A DNA stretch of 54,195 nt from Paracoccaceae bacterium (GTDB lineage: Bacteria > Pseudomonadota > Alphaproteobacteria > Rhodobacterales > Rhodobacteraceae), in contig JAPORQ010000005.1 of assembly GCA_026710155.1 (NCBI GenBank), forward strand, positions 1 through 54,195. The letters are read 5' to 3'. The position numbers were made by a program, and so were the translations under genes. Each line of letters starts with the position of its first letter. The stretch's first letter is position 1. Positions 8,137 to 15,718 of this stretch are shown piece after piece. Under the pieces are notes generated by a model that was not told the DNA's origin, searched no databases, and was given only the letters and a program-made list of their open reading frames with translations.

Positions 8137-8912
8137 CTGTTTATTTTATTGGAGCTGGACCGGGTGATCCCGATTTGATAACCGTCAAGGGCCAGAGATT
8201 GATTGCCCAATGTCCTGTTTGTATTTATGCAGGCTCCTTGGTTCCAGAGGATGTAATTGCCTCGGCACCCGAAGATGCCCTGATTATGGATTCCGCCTCC
8301 ATGAATCTGGAAGAAATCATGGAAATAATAACCAAGGCACACAAAGAGGGCAAGGACATCGCCAGAGTTCATTCCGGAGACCCATCAATCTATGGCGCAA
8401 TTGCTGAACAGATGGAAAGGTTGAAGAATCTTGATATTCCCTTCGAGATCGTACCCGGGGTTCCTGCATTTGCTGCAGCGGCTGCCGCTTTCGGGCAGGA
8501 ATTGACAATTCCAAAAATCTCCCAGACGCTTATTCTTACCAGAACCTCGATGAAATCCACCGACATGCCGGAAGATGAGGATCTGGCCATACTCGGAGCT
8601 TCCAAAGCGACCCTGATCATCCATTTGTCGGTCAGGAATTCCCTGACCATCCAGAGAAAACTCATTCCCCTTTATGGTGAGGATTGTCCTGTTATCCTTG
8701 CCTACAGGATAGGCTGGCCTGATCAGCAAATCATTCGAACCGACCTGCAATCACTTCGGGATGAAATACGGGCTCACAAGCTCACCCGTACCGTTTTGAT
8801 TTTTGTTGGACATTCCATGGATCCAAAAGCCATTGAGGAAAGTGCACTCTATGACAAAAACCACAGTCATATTCTCAGATTCAAGAAACGCATCCCACAA
8901 GTTCAATCCTGA
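8133..8912 (+). CDS. cobM: Precorrin-4 / cobalt-precorrin-4 C11-methyltransferase
   Basis: Methylates C11 of the contracted ring. The tetrapyrrole methylase motif FIGAGPGDPDLITVKG is at the N-terminus. YAGSLVPEDVI and HSGDPSIYGAI are typical of CobM/CbiF. The start is a GTG overlapping the preceding stop (GTGA at 8133-8136), so it is the last gene of the tightly coupled block from cbiX. Its 3' end overlaps the convergent cobB by 10 bases, leaving no room for a separate terminator. Confidence 0.93.
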   Translation: MTVYFIGAGPGDPDLITVKGQRLIAQCPVCIYAGSLVPEDVIASAPEDALIMDSASMNLEEIMEIITKAHKEGKDIARVHSGDPSIYGAIAEQMERLKNLDIPFEIVPGVPAFAAAAAAFGQELTIPKISQTLILTRTSMKSTDMPEDEDLAILGASKATLIIHLSVRNSLTIQRKLIPLYGEDCPVILAYRIGWPDQQIIRTDLQSLRDEIRAHKLTRTVLIFVGHSMDPKAIEESALYDKNHSHILRFKKRIPQVQS

Positions 8913-10222
8913 CTTGCACAAATCAAATGCTGATAGGAGCCGAAAACATTTCCATTGACCAAACCGGCATCAGGCAATCTATTGCCAAAGGAGTCTTCCA
9001 CTTTAAACAGGCCTTTGTTGCCACCAGCAACCTCAAGATTTGTGTAATGGAACTCATGACCATTGAATTTGCCCCTGAAATGAGGATTTGGCAAGGCCTC
9101 AAAATGCCTGTATCCCAAATGCAAACTGGTGTTTTGATAGGATGTTATATGGTTCAGAAAGCCCAACATTCGATGTGATTTACCTTTGGAATCCCTGATT
9201 GCATCACCTAGTACCATAAAACCACCACATTCGCCATAAATCAAAGCATTCCGCTCCCTGGCCTTGTTCATTCCTGAAATGAATTTTGATTTGCCTGCCA
9301 ATTGAGGCAAGTGAATTTCCGGATAACCACCCGGCAGAAAAACAGCATCTGCTTCAGCATCTGGCCCTTCATCGGCGAGCGGTGAAAAGGGTAATATATT
9401 TGCACCCCTTTCCTGCCAATATGCAATCAAATGTGAATACATGAAGGCAAAAGCCTTATCCTGAGCAATTGCCATGTTTTGACCAAGTGGGTCAATCCCC
9501 ACTTTGGGATCTAGATCATTGGGTCTGGTGATATCCATCATGCCCTGCAGGATTGTATCCACCTCAACCAATCGATCCATTTTTACACTGATCCTTTCAA
9601 TGAATTCTTCCATTTCCGGGTTCTCCTCTGGTAGGACCAAACCCAGATGGCGTTCGGGTATTTTGAATTCCAGTGATTTGGGAAGCCACCCCAACAACTC
9701 AATGCCGAATCTATCCAGACTCTCCCTTGCCCCAGACAAATGTCGTGATGAACCAATATTATTCAGGATTACTCCCAGAAGATTGATTTTCGGTCGAGTT
9801 TTGATTAACCCCATTGGAGCAAGTGCAACCGAGTGAAACTGTTTGCTGGCATCAATCACCAGTATGATCGGTACCGACAGGATTTCAGCCAGGTCCGCAG
9901 CACTTCCCCTACCCTCCTTGCCTCCTCCGTCAAGAACACCCATGGCCCCTTCGATCAGTATGAGTTCATTGGAACTGGTTGCATCCACATTGCTGGGATT
10001 ATTTGCCAGGGATGTTACCAAATCCGGTTTCATTGCCCAGCAATCAAGATTTATTGATGATCTTCCACAAGCAACCTGATGAAACTTGGGATCTATGTAA
10101 TCAGGACCGGATTTTGCCGGATATACGTTTATATTCCTCTTTTGAAAGGCTCTGAGCAGTCCCAGTGCAATAATGGTTTTCCCGGCACCGGAATTGGGTG
10201 CTGAGACAAGTAAACCCCTAAT
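8903..10222 (-). CDS. cobB: Cobyrinic / hydrogenobyrinic acid a,c-diamide synthase, apparent ATT start
   Basis: ATP- and glutamine-dependent amidation of the a and c side chains. The deduced N-terminus GLLVSAPNSGAGKTIIALGL holds the P-loop and is followed by SGPDYIDPKFH. The C-terminal amidotransferase has the nucleophile context YGECGGFMVLG. No ATG, GTG or TTG exists in frame between an upstream TAA at about 10241-10243 and residue 65 or so. A strong AGGAGG sits at about 10232-10237. The codon at 10222-10220, ATT, has good spacing from it and overlaps the cobA stop (ATTAG). Starting at the first internal ATG (10033) would delete the P-loop. An ATT start is inferred; another ATT is at 10228. 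Confidence 0.85.
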   Translation of the reverse strand: MRGLLVSAPNSGAGKTIIALGLLRAFQKRNINVYPAKSGPDYIDPKFHQVACGRSSINLDCWAMKPDLVTSLANNPSNVDATSSNELILIEGAMGVLDGGGKEGRGSAADLAEILSVPIILVIDASKQFHSVALAPMGLIKTRPKINLLGVILNNIGSSRHLSGARESLDRFGIELLGWLPKSLEFKIPERHLGLVLPEENPEMEEFIERISVKMDRLVEVDTILQGMMDITRPNDLDPKVGIDPLGQNMAIAQDKAFAFMYSHLIAYWQERGANILPFSPLADEGPDAEADAVFLPGGYPEIHLPQLAGKSKFISGMNKARERNALIYGECGGFMVLGDAIRDSKGKSHRMLGFLNHITSYQNTSLHLGYRHFEALPNPHFRGKFNGHEFHYTNLEVAGGNKGLFKVEDSFGNRLPDAGLVNGNVFGSYQHLICASQD

Positions 10223-11099
10223 TTGAATTCTCCTCCTGAATTAGGGTGGATTCCCTGTCGCTAATATGTCCCCGTAGATTCAATCCGGTTTCCAAGCTTG
10301 GATTGATCACCCTGTTGAGAATTCTGTGTAATGGAACATTTTTCCCAATACAAATTATGGCTGGTGCCTTCAATCCATTGTTCCGGACATCCTCCACAAC
10401 ATGTGAAAGTGTGGTTTCCAGGACAATTTGATCTTTTAGGGTTGCATTGGACACGACTGCAACCGGTTCAGAAGGATTTCTTCCAAATTCTATTAGCTTG
10501 GCAACAATTTGGGCAAGGTTTTTCATGGCCATGTATATAACCAAGACCTGGGCACCATTGGCACATAATTCCCAATTTATGGCACTGGGAGTTTCACCAA
10601 ATTGATCGTGCCCCGTAAGAAAGGTTATGCTTTGGTTTGTCTCCCTGTATGTCAGGGGAATACCCGCATAAGCCAGGGCACCTACCCCTGCAGTAATACC
10701 GGGAGTAATTCGGATGGGAATATTTTCTTTCGCGAGAAATAATACTTCATCACCTCCACGGGCAAATATGAATGGATCTCCCCCCTTGAGTCTTACCACC
10801 CGTTTTCCCTTTTTGGAATAATCTACCAGCTTTAAGGAAATATCCCTTTGGTTGAAAGAGGGTCTTCCCCCTCTCTTGCCGGAAAAAACCTTCTCTGCAT
10901 CATCCCTGCAAAGGTGCAGGATTTCCTGATTGACCAAGGCATCATAGACAATGACATCCGCCTGTTGCAGGGCATGGATGGCATGGAGCGTCAACAGCCC
11001 AGGATCACCTGGACCTGCCCCAACCAACCAAACCAATCCCTCGGGAAATGATGGTAGCTCAATACCCGATTTTCTTATGATGTGTTCTAAGTCTGGCAT
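10218..11099 (-). CDS. cobA: Uroporphyrinogen-III C-methyltransferase (SUMT)
   Basis: Uses two SAM to make precorrin-2, the entry point of the corrinoid branch. The 293 residues show VWLVGAGPGDPGLLTLHA, YDALVNQEIL, GKRGGRPSFNQ and RLKGGDPFIFARGG, all typical of SUMT. There is no CysG-type dehydrogenase/ferrochelatase domain. Making sirohydrochlorin for CbiX would therefore need a separate dehydrogenase, not seen in the window. It is followed directly by cobB on the same strand, with overlap, and diverges from the DUF1772-like gene across the DUF2335 locus. Confidence 0.92.
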   Translation of the reverse strand: MPDLEHIIRKSGIELPSFPEGLVWLVGAGPGDPGLLTLHAIHALQQADVIVYDALVNQEILHLCRDDAEKVFSGKRGGRPSFNQRDISLKLVDYSKKGKRVVRLKGGDPFIFARGGDEVLFLAKENIPIRITPGITAGVGALAYAGIPLTYRETNQSITFLTGHDQFGETPSAINWELCANGAQVLVIYMAMKNLAQIVAKLIEFGRNPSEPVAVVSNATLKDQIVLETTLSHVVEDVRNNGLKAPAIICIGKNVPLHRILNRVINPSLETGLNLRGHISDRESTLIQEENSN

Positions 11100-11220
11100 G
11101 AAATATATGAATTAAGACTGAATGGTCACGGTTATAAGAGTCAATCTCGAGGTCTTATTGAAAGTAATAATTGTTAATTTTACCGAAATCGGTTATGTGG
11201 CATCATCTATTACGACTGGA

Positions 11221-11630
11221 CTAAATATTGAAAGCCCTGATTATACCAACTATGACACCTGAACCAACTAGAGCTATTCCAACCAATGGTTGGTTTATAT
11301 AGGCACAAAAAACTGCTGCCAATACAAGTAGGATAGAAATAAAAATACTACCCTTAATACGCAACCTGTCATTTTCTAGAGTTTTGGTATTGTCATGTTC
11401 TCGTATAGACTGTTCCTTTTCAGCCATGCTGATTATTCTTTCTGTTGCACCAGGTAAAATTATATCATAATCCTTGAACATTGTGGGTGGTGAAGAGGGC
11501 CAGAATATTCTGCTGTGGAAATCGCCCCGCTATCATTCTCAGGAATTCTGGACGGGTTATTCCCCAACTGGCCTTGTGTCTGCTTTTCAGACCTCCCAGA
11601 AACAACCTCATTGCCTGTTTTCTTTACCAT
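11221..11630 (-). pseudogene. DUF2335 predicted membrane protein, one frameshift
   Basis: The downstream part (11221-11481) reads DYDIILPGATERIISMAEKE, then two hydrophobic segments, as in DUF2335 proteins. The family's Gly-Pro-Leu-Pro segment before it is split between two frames. An ATG at 11630 opens MVKKTGNEVVSG and reaches AEYSGPL near 11495. The next frame continues PPTMFKDYD. One extra C in the CTTCACCACCC stretch (about 11488-11496) would restore GPLPPPTMF. As read the gene is broken. Its start overlaps the upstream frame's stop (TAATG), so the two were an operon. DUF2335 has no established function. Confidence 0.65.
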
Positions 11631-11889
11631 TAATCAGCGTTTAAGGGTAGTTTATGTATTGCTTTGGAAAAATAACCACGAATATTCTCAGCATCCTGAC
11701 GAAAACCATCATTGCCATTATTTACTTTTGAAAGTTCAATTTGATCTGGCATTACGAACATATCAAAAATATAATCAACAATTTTTCCTTTGGATGATCT
11801 AGCCGGTTCTGTAGAATTGATATCAGCATCGGAATTAGGTATTTCCAACTCTTTTTTTTGTTTGGAATTTTATGCTTCAAATTTTCCAT
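11630..11889 (-). pseudogene. Small acidic protein upstream of DUF2335, possible A8 frameshift
   Basis: An ATG at 11889 opens MENLKHKIPNKKK and meets an A8 run (T8 at 11852-11859 on the plus strand). Past the run, the frame that continues without stops is ELEIPNSDADINSTEPARSS and on to KAIHKLPLNAD, ending TAATG with the DUF2335 start. A ninth A would give one 86-residue protein. Without it, translation would need a TTG at 11848. I recognise no domain. The overlap with DUF2335 is the main support for a real gene. The run could be a sequencing error, a mutation or a slippage site. Confidence 0.4.
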
Positions 11890-12197
11890 ATTCAAACATT
11901 CCTTTTTTTCAAAAAATACAAAAATCTCCATAACTTAAGAAACAATTACAGATACCGGGAATAAGACGATATAATATTATCGTAAATCACTCATTGGTGC
12001 TTGTAGAATACCATATATACTTAGTAGTTTGAGTGTCAAATTCTATTTTTATCACATAACACCAAATTTTCTGTCGTGTCAACAAAACCACGAAATTATT
12101 GGCTTCAAGAATGAATAACCATGGTTATTGTAGGAGTTGAGTTATTTTTTTAACAATTAGAATTAAACATGTTCATACTAATTTATCATTGGTAATA
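11890..12197. other. AT-rich intergenic stretch
   Basis: About 300 bases with no convincing frame, no tRNA and no B12-riboswitch box on either strand. It separates the DUF2335 locus (minus) from the DUF1772-like gene (plus) and so should hold promoters for both. The only structured sequence I see is the 16-base palindrome at 12114-12129. Confidence 0.6.
12114..12129. promoter_or_regulatory. Perfect 16-bp palindrome, candidate operator
   Basis: AATAACCATGGTTATT is its own reverse complement and lies about 70 bp upstream of the ATG at 12198. Its length and position fit a dimeric repressor or activator site, but no regulator gene is adjacent. A chance palindrome in AT-rich DNA is possible. Confidence 0.3.
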
Positions 12198-12698
12198 ATG
12201 GTGCATTATACGACTCGTTCCATCCAATTCTGTGCGCTTTTGTTTACAGGTGCCATTTTCGGTTTTTTTTATGCTTATGCAGTGTCATGCTTGAACGGCC
12301 TGAGTACATTGTCGGCACGCGATGCAATTGAAGCTATGAATGCCATTAACATTGCGGTCCACAACTTCGGGTTCATGCCCATATTCTTCTTTACTCCCCT
12401 TGTCTGTCTTGCCTCAGCAGGACTTAGTATGCTTGTAGGTGAAAGACATATATCTTTTTGGATGTTTGCTGCGGCGATCCTGTATTTTCTTGGAGCACTC
12501 CTACCAACGATTTTTATCAACGTTCCCTTGAACGATGGTCTCAAAGAAGTTGATCCAAATGGTCAAGGATTGACGATTGCTGCAGATATCTGGAATAGTT
12601 ATGCACGAGAATGGCAATTCTGGAACATCATCAGAACATTCTTCTCGGGTTTGGCCTTGGTATGTGTCGGTGCTGGATTAATGAAAATCAGATCATGA
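12198..12698 (+). CDS. DUF1772 (anthrone-oxygenase-like) membrane protein
   Basis: A 166-residue protein with four predicted membrane segments: about 8-28, 55-75, 83-105 and the C-terminal 20 residues. The DUF1772 pattern is seen as AMNAINIAVHNFGFMP, then NVPLNDGL, then WNSYAREWQFWNIIRTF. The family name comes from distant similarity to fungal anthrone oxygenases; bacterial members are uncharacterised. Its place between cobA and cbiD, on the cbiD strand with about 60 bp between, hints at a corrinoid-linked membrane role, but that is only context. The ATG at 12198 is preferred over the TTG three codons earlier. Confidence 0.75.
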   Translation: MVHYTTRSIQFCALLFTGAIFGFFYAYAVSCLNGLSTLSARDAIEAMNAINIAVHNFGFMPIFFFTPLVCLASAGLSMLVGERHISFWMFAAAILYFLGALLPTIFINVPLNDGLKEVDPNGQGLTIAADIWNSYAREWQFWNIIRTFFSGLALVCVGAGLMKIRS

Positions 12699-12757
12699 TA
12701 GTCTTCCAGCAACCAAATAACTGAGTTAGAATACTGGTAAACTCAATTAGTGGTGAG

Positions 12758-13849
12758 ATGGACAAAACCAAATTAAGGACAGGATATACTACAGGAGCTT
12801 GTGCAACCGCTACCGCAATTGCTGCCTTTTCTGCTCTGCTGACTGGCCGATGGCAAAATCCCGTTACAATCCTACTTCCTAAAGGTGAAACTGCTTCCTT
12901 TAATCTTAGTGGCTGTGAGTTTCACAATGATTACGCGATTGCCGGAACCATAAAGGACGCCGGCGATGATCCGGATGTAACTCACGGTGCTCTTATCAAA
13001 TCAAAGGTATGGTTTGACCATTCCAGGCAAGGAGTATCCTTCAAAGCAGGTCAAGGAGTAGGGATAGTTACCAAATTGGGCTTGCCCATTGGGGTGGGTG
13101 AGCCTGCAATCAATCCCGTTCCTAGAAAAATGATCACGGAAGGAATCAACCATTTGGCCAGGTTGAATGACGTTGATCCAAATGTTGTGGTGGAAATATC
13201 AGTCCCAAATGGCGAACAACTTGCTCTTCAAACCTGGAACCCCCGATTGGGTATTGTGGGAGGCATCTCCATATTGGGTACGACTGGTATTGTCCGTCCA
13301 TACTCATGTGCCGCCTGGATTGCCTCCATTCATATGGGCATAGATGTAGCCAGGGCCAACGGTGCTTCCCATGTTGTTGGCTCAACAGGATCGGTTTCCG
13401 AACTAACTGCACAAAAATATTTTCAATTACCTGATTGGGCGATGTTGGATATGGGTGATTTTGTAGGCGGTATGGTTAAGTATCTCAGGAAAAACCCAAT
13501 ACCCAACCTTACGGTTGCTGGTGGCTTTGGCAAAATTTCCAAACTTGCCAATGGAGCAACTGATCTTCATTCCAAAAGATCACAGGTTGACTTCAATTTT
13601 CTGAGCAGGGTTGTAGCAAAATTTGATCCTATCGTCTCTCAGCACACCCTGGAAGCAATCAGAACTGCCAACACAGCCAATCAAATTCTGGATATTTATG
13701 GTGATAAAATTGCCGAACCTGTAGCCTTAATGGCAAAAAAAATGCTCATGGAAAAACTTAAACCTTCTAACATTGAGGCAGAAGTAATGATAGTTAACCG
13801 TTCAGGAAAAATAATAGCTACAACCCATAAACCTGTAAATTGTGGTTGA
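12758..13849 (+). CDS. cbiD: Cobalt-precorrin-5B C1-methyltransferase
   Basis: Methylates C1 in the anaerobic-type pathway, after CbiG has removed the C20 unit. The 363-residue length is typical. The N-terminal signature is RTGYTTGACATATAIAAF, followed by DAGDDPDVTHG, then GVGIVTKLGLPIGVGEPAINP. CbiD is a marker of the cobalt-early route; aerobic pathways use CobF at this step, and no cobF is seen. It starts the second plus-strand block, with cobK only five bases downstream of its stop. Confidence 0.95.
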   Translation: MDKTKLRTGYTTGACATATAIAAFSALLTGRWQNPVTILLPKGETASFNLSGCEFHNDYAIAGTIKDAGDDPDVTHGALIKSKVWFDHSRQGVSFKAGQGVGIVTKLGLPIGVGEPAINPVPRKMITEGINHLARLNDVDPNVVVEISVPNGEQLALQTWNPRLGIVGGISILGTTGIVRPYSCAAWIASIHMGIDVARANGASHVVGSTGSVSELTAQKYFQLPDWAMLDMGDFVGGMVKYLRKNPIPNLTVAGGFGKISKLANGATDLHSKRSQVDFNFLSRVVAKFDPIVSQHTLEAIRTANTANQILDIYGDKIAEPVALMAKKMLMEKLKPSNIEAEVMIVNRSGKIIATTHKPVNCG

Positions 13850-13854
13850 TTTGA

Positions 13855-14631
13855 ATGAAAATACTGGTACTGGCAGGAACTGAGGAAGCCCGGATACTTT
13901 GCCACATGCTAAGTGAAACCGAAGGATTAGAGGTCATCGTTTCCCTTTTTCAGAAAATACTCCCTTCGGATTATCCGGGACAGATAATTGCTGGTGGATT
14001 CGGAGGTACCGATGGTTTGGCAAAATACCTTCAGAAGGAAAGGATAGGTTTGCTGATTGACGCTACCCATCCTTACTCAAGTACAATCAATTCAAATGCT
14101 CTGGCTGCTTCTCGTAAGACTGGTACTGAATACATCCGGCTGGTAAGGAAGAAATGGGTTGCAGGGCCCGAATATAAATGGCTGGAATTCCCGACCCTTC
14201 TACAGGCATGTCAGAAAATACCCCCCAAATCCAGAATATTTGCGGCACTTGGAGGCAAGAATCTGGGTCGGGATATTGAAGAAATTGGCAACTCCTTGGC
14301 TCAATCACATGTTTATCTAAGGGTTATGGAACACCCCTCCTTTGAACTTCCTCCTAATTGGATCATGTTGGAGTACACCCCACCAATTACATTTGAGGAT
14401 GAAAAGGCTTTACTGATGAAGTATGGCATTACCCATATTCTCTGTCGCAATTCCGGAGGTGAAATCAGTAAACTCAAACTGAAAGCTGGAGCTGTGTTGG
14501 GTTTGGATGTATTCATGCTTGAGAGACCATGCGATTCTGAGGGTAATCGGGATTTTAAAATATTTTCGACCGTTGAAGAACTCTTGAAGTCTAGATTCAA
14601 AATGGGCAATTACCTATTTGATCCAAACTGA
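13855..14631 (+). CDS. cobK: Precorrin-6A / cobalt-precorrin-6A reductase
   Basis: NAD(P)H-dependent reduction of the macrocycle before C5/C15 methylation. The 258 residues show the N-terminal LVLAGTEEARILC, the family motif IDATHPYSSTINSNAL, and FAALGGKNLG. It lies five bases after cbiD and 39 bases before cobW, in the same orientation, so it is part of the cbiD-cobQ operon. The order cbiD-cobK fits sequential reactions. Confidence 0.92.
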   Translation: MKILVLAGTEEARILCHMLSETEGLEVIVSLFQKILPSDYPGQIIAGGFGGTDGLAKYLQKERIGLLIDATHPYSSTINSNALAASRKTGTEYIRLVRKKWVAGPEYKWLEFPTLLQACQKIPPKSRIFAALGGKNLGRDIEEIGNSLAQSHVYLRVMEHPSFELPPNWIMLEYTPPITFEDEKALLMKYGITHILCRNSGGEISKLKLKAGAVLGLDVFMLERPCDSEGNRDFKIFSTVEELLKSRFKMGNYLFDPN

Positions 14632-14670
14632 AATGAATTCTGAATATTTGATGATATCCTTAAGGCATCC

Positions 14671-15714
14671 ATGGCAAAAATACCCACCACAATCATCACC
14701 GGTTTCCTGGGAGCCGGCAAAACCACCTTGATTAGAAACCTGCTTGAACAGTCCAAAGGCAGGCAGATTGCCCTTATTGTAAATGAGTTCGGGGATCTGG
14801 GAATCGATGGCGACATCCTGACTCATTGTGGTATCGAGGATTGTGATGAAAGTGGCATCATTGAACTCACCAACGGATGCATCTGCTGTACCGTTGCCGA
14901 GGATTTCACTCCTGCCATGGAACAGTTGATCAACAGAACCCCACAACCTGACCATATCATTATTGAAACCTCGGGTTTGGCCCTTCCACAACCTTTGGTA
15001 CGAGCCTTCAACTGGCCTGAAATGAGATCGCAGGTTTGTGTTGATGGTGTAATCGTCGTGGTTGATGGACCGGCAGTTCTTGCGGGTCAGTTTGTTGACG
15101 ACAGGGATGCCATCGAGAAACAAAGGCAGGATGATGAGAATCTCAGCCATGAGACACCTTTGTCGGAACTGTTTGAAGACCAGATGGTTTGTGCCGATCT
15201 TGTGGTTGTGAACAAGACAGACTTGATTCATGAAGATGAAGTGGAACATCTGTTATCTGAAATATCCAGGGTTTTGCGTGATGGCACGAAGGCAATCAAA
15301 TCCCAAATGGGCAAGGTTGATCCTAAGGTTATTCTCGGACTTGGGATTGGTTCTGAAAAGGATGTGGCTTCCAGGCATGAAATTCATCATCACCATGGCG
15401 AAGAAGATGATCACGACCATGACGATTTTGAAAGTCTGGTACTGAAATTACCGCCCATTGACAATCCGGAAAGGTTCAAGAATACCTTGCGGGAAGCTAT
15501 CATTGAACATGATCTCTTGAGGGTCAAGGGATTTGGTACGGTCACGGGATCACCGATGCGAATGGTTATACAGGCAGTTGGACCGAGGATTGACAGTTAT
15601 TTTGACCGCCCCCTCAATCCCGGGGAACCCAACGACACCAGATTGGTAATAATTGGAGAAACAGGTATCAAGCAAGCCGACCTTTTCGAAATGTTGGATT
15701 GCGTTCCTGTCTAG
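14671..15714 (+). CDS. cobW: CobW-family GTPase metallochaperone
   Basis: A G3E GTPase thought to deliver metal, cobalt in B12 clusters. The Walker A GFLGAGKTTLIRN is near the N-terminus. The metal-binding CxCC motif is GCICCTVAED near residue 70. The guanine-specificity motif NKTD is near residue 180. A His/Asp-rich loop, HHHHGEEDDHDHDD near residue 240, precedes the C-terminal domain. It is placed directly before cobN with four bases between, which is the classical arrangement and supports supply of cobalt to the CobN chelatase. Confidence 0.93.
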   Translation: MAKIPTTIITGFLGAGKTTLIRNLLEQSKGRQIALIVNEFGDLGIDGDILTHCGIEDCDESGIIELTNGCICCTVAEDFTPAMEQLINRTPQPDHIIIETSGLALPQPLVRAFNWPEMRSQVCVDGVIVVVDGPAVLAGQFVDDRDAIEKQRQDDENLSHETPLSELFEDQMVCADLVVVNKTDLIHEDEVEHLLSEISRVLRDGTKAIKSQMGKVDPKVILGLGIGSEKDVASRHEIHHHHGEEDDHDHDDFESLVLKLPPIDNPERFKNTLREAIIEHDLLRVKGFGTVTGSPMRMVIQAVGPRIDSYFDRPLNPGEPNDTRLVIIGETGIKQADLFEMLDCVPV

Positions 15715-15718
15715 CTGA

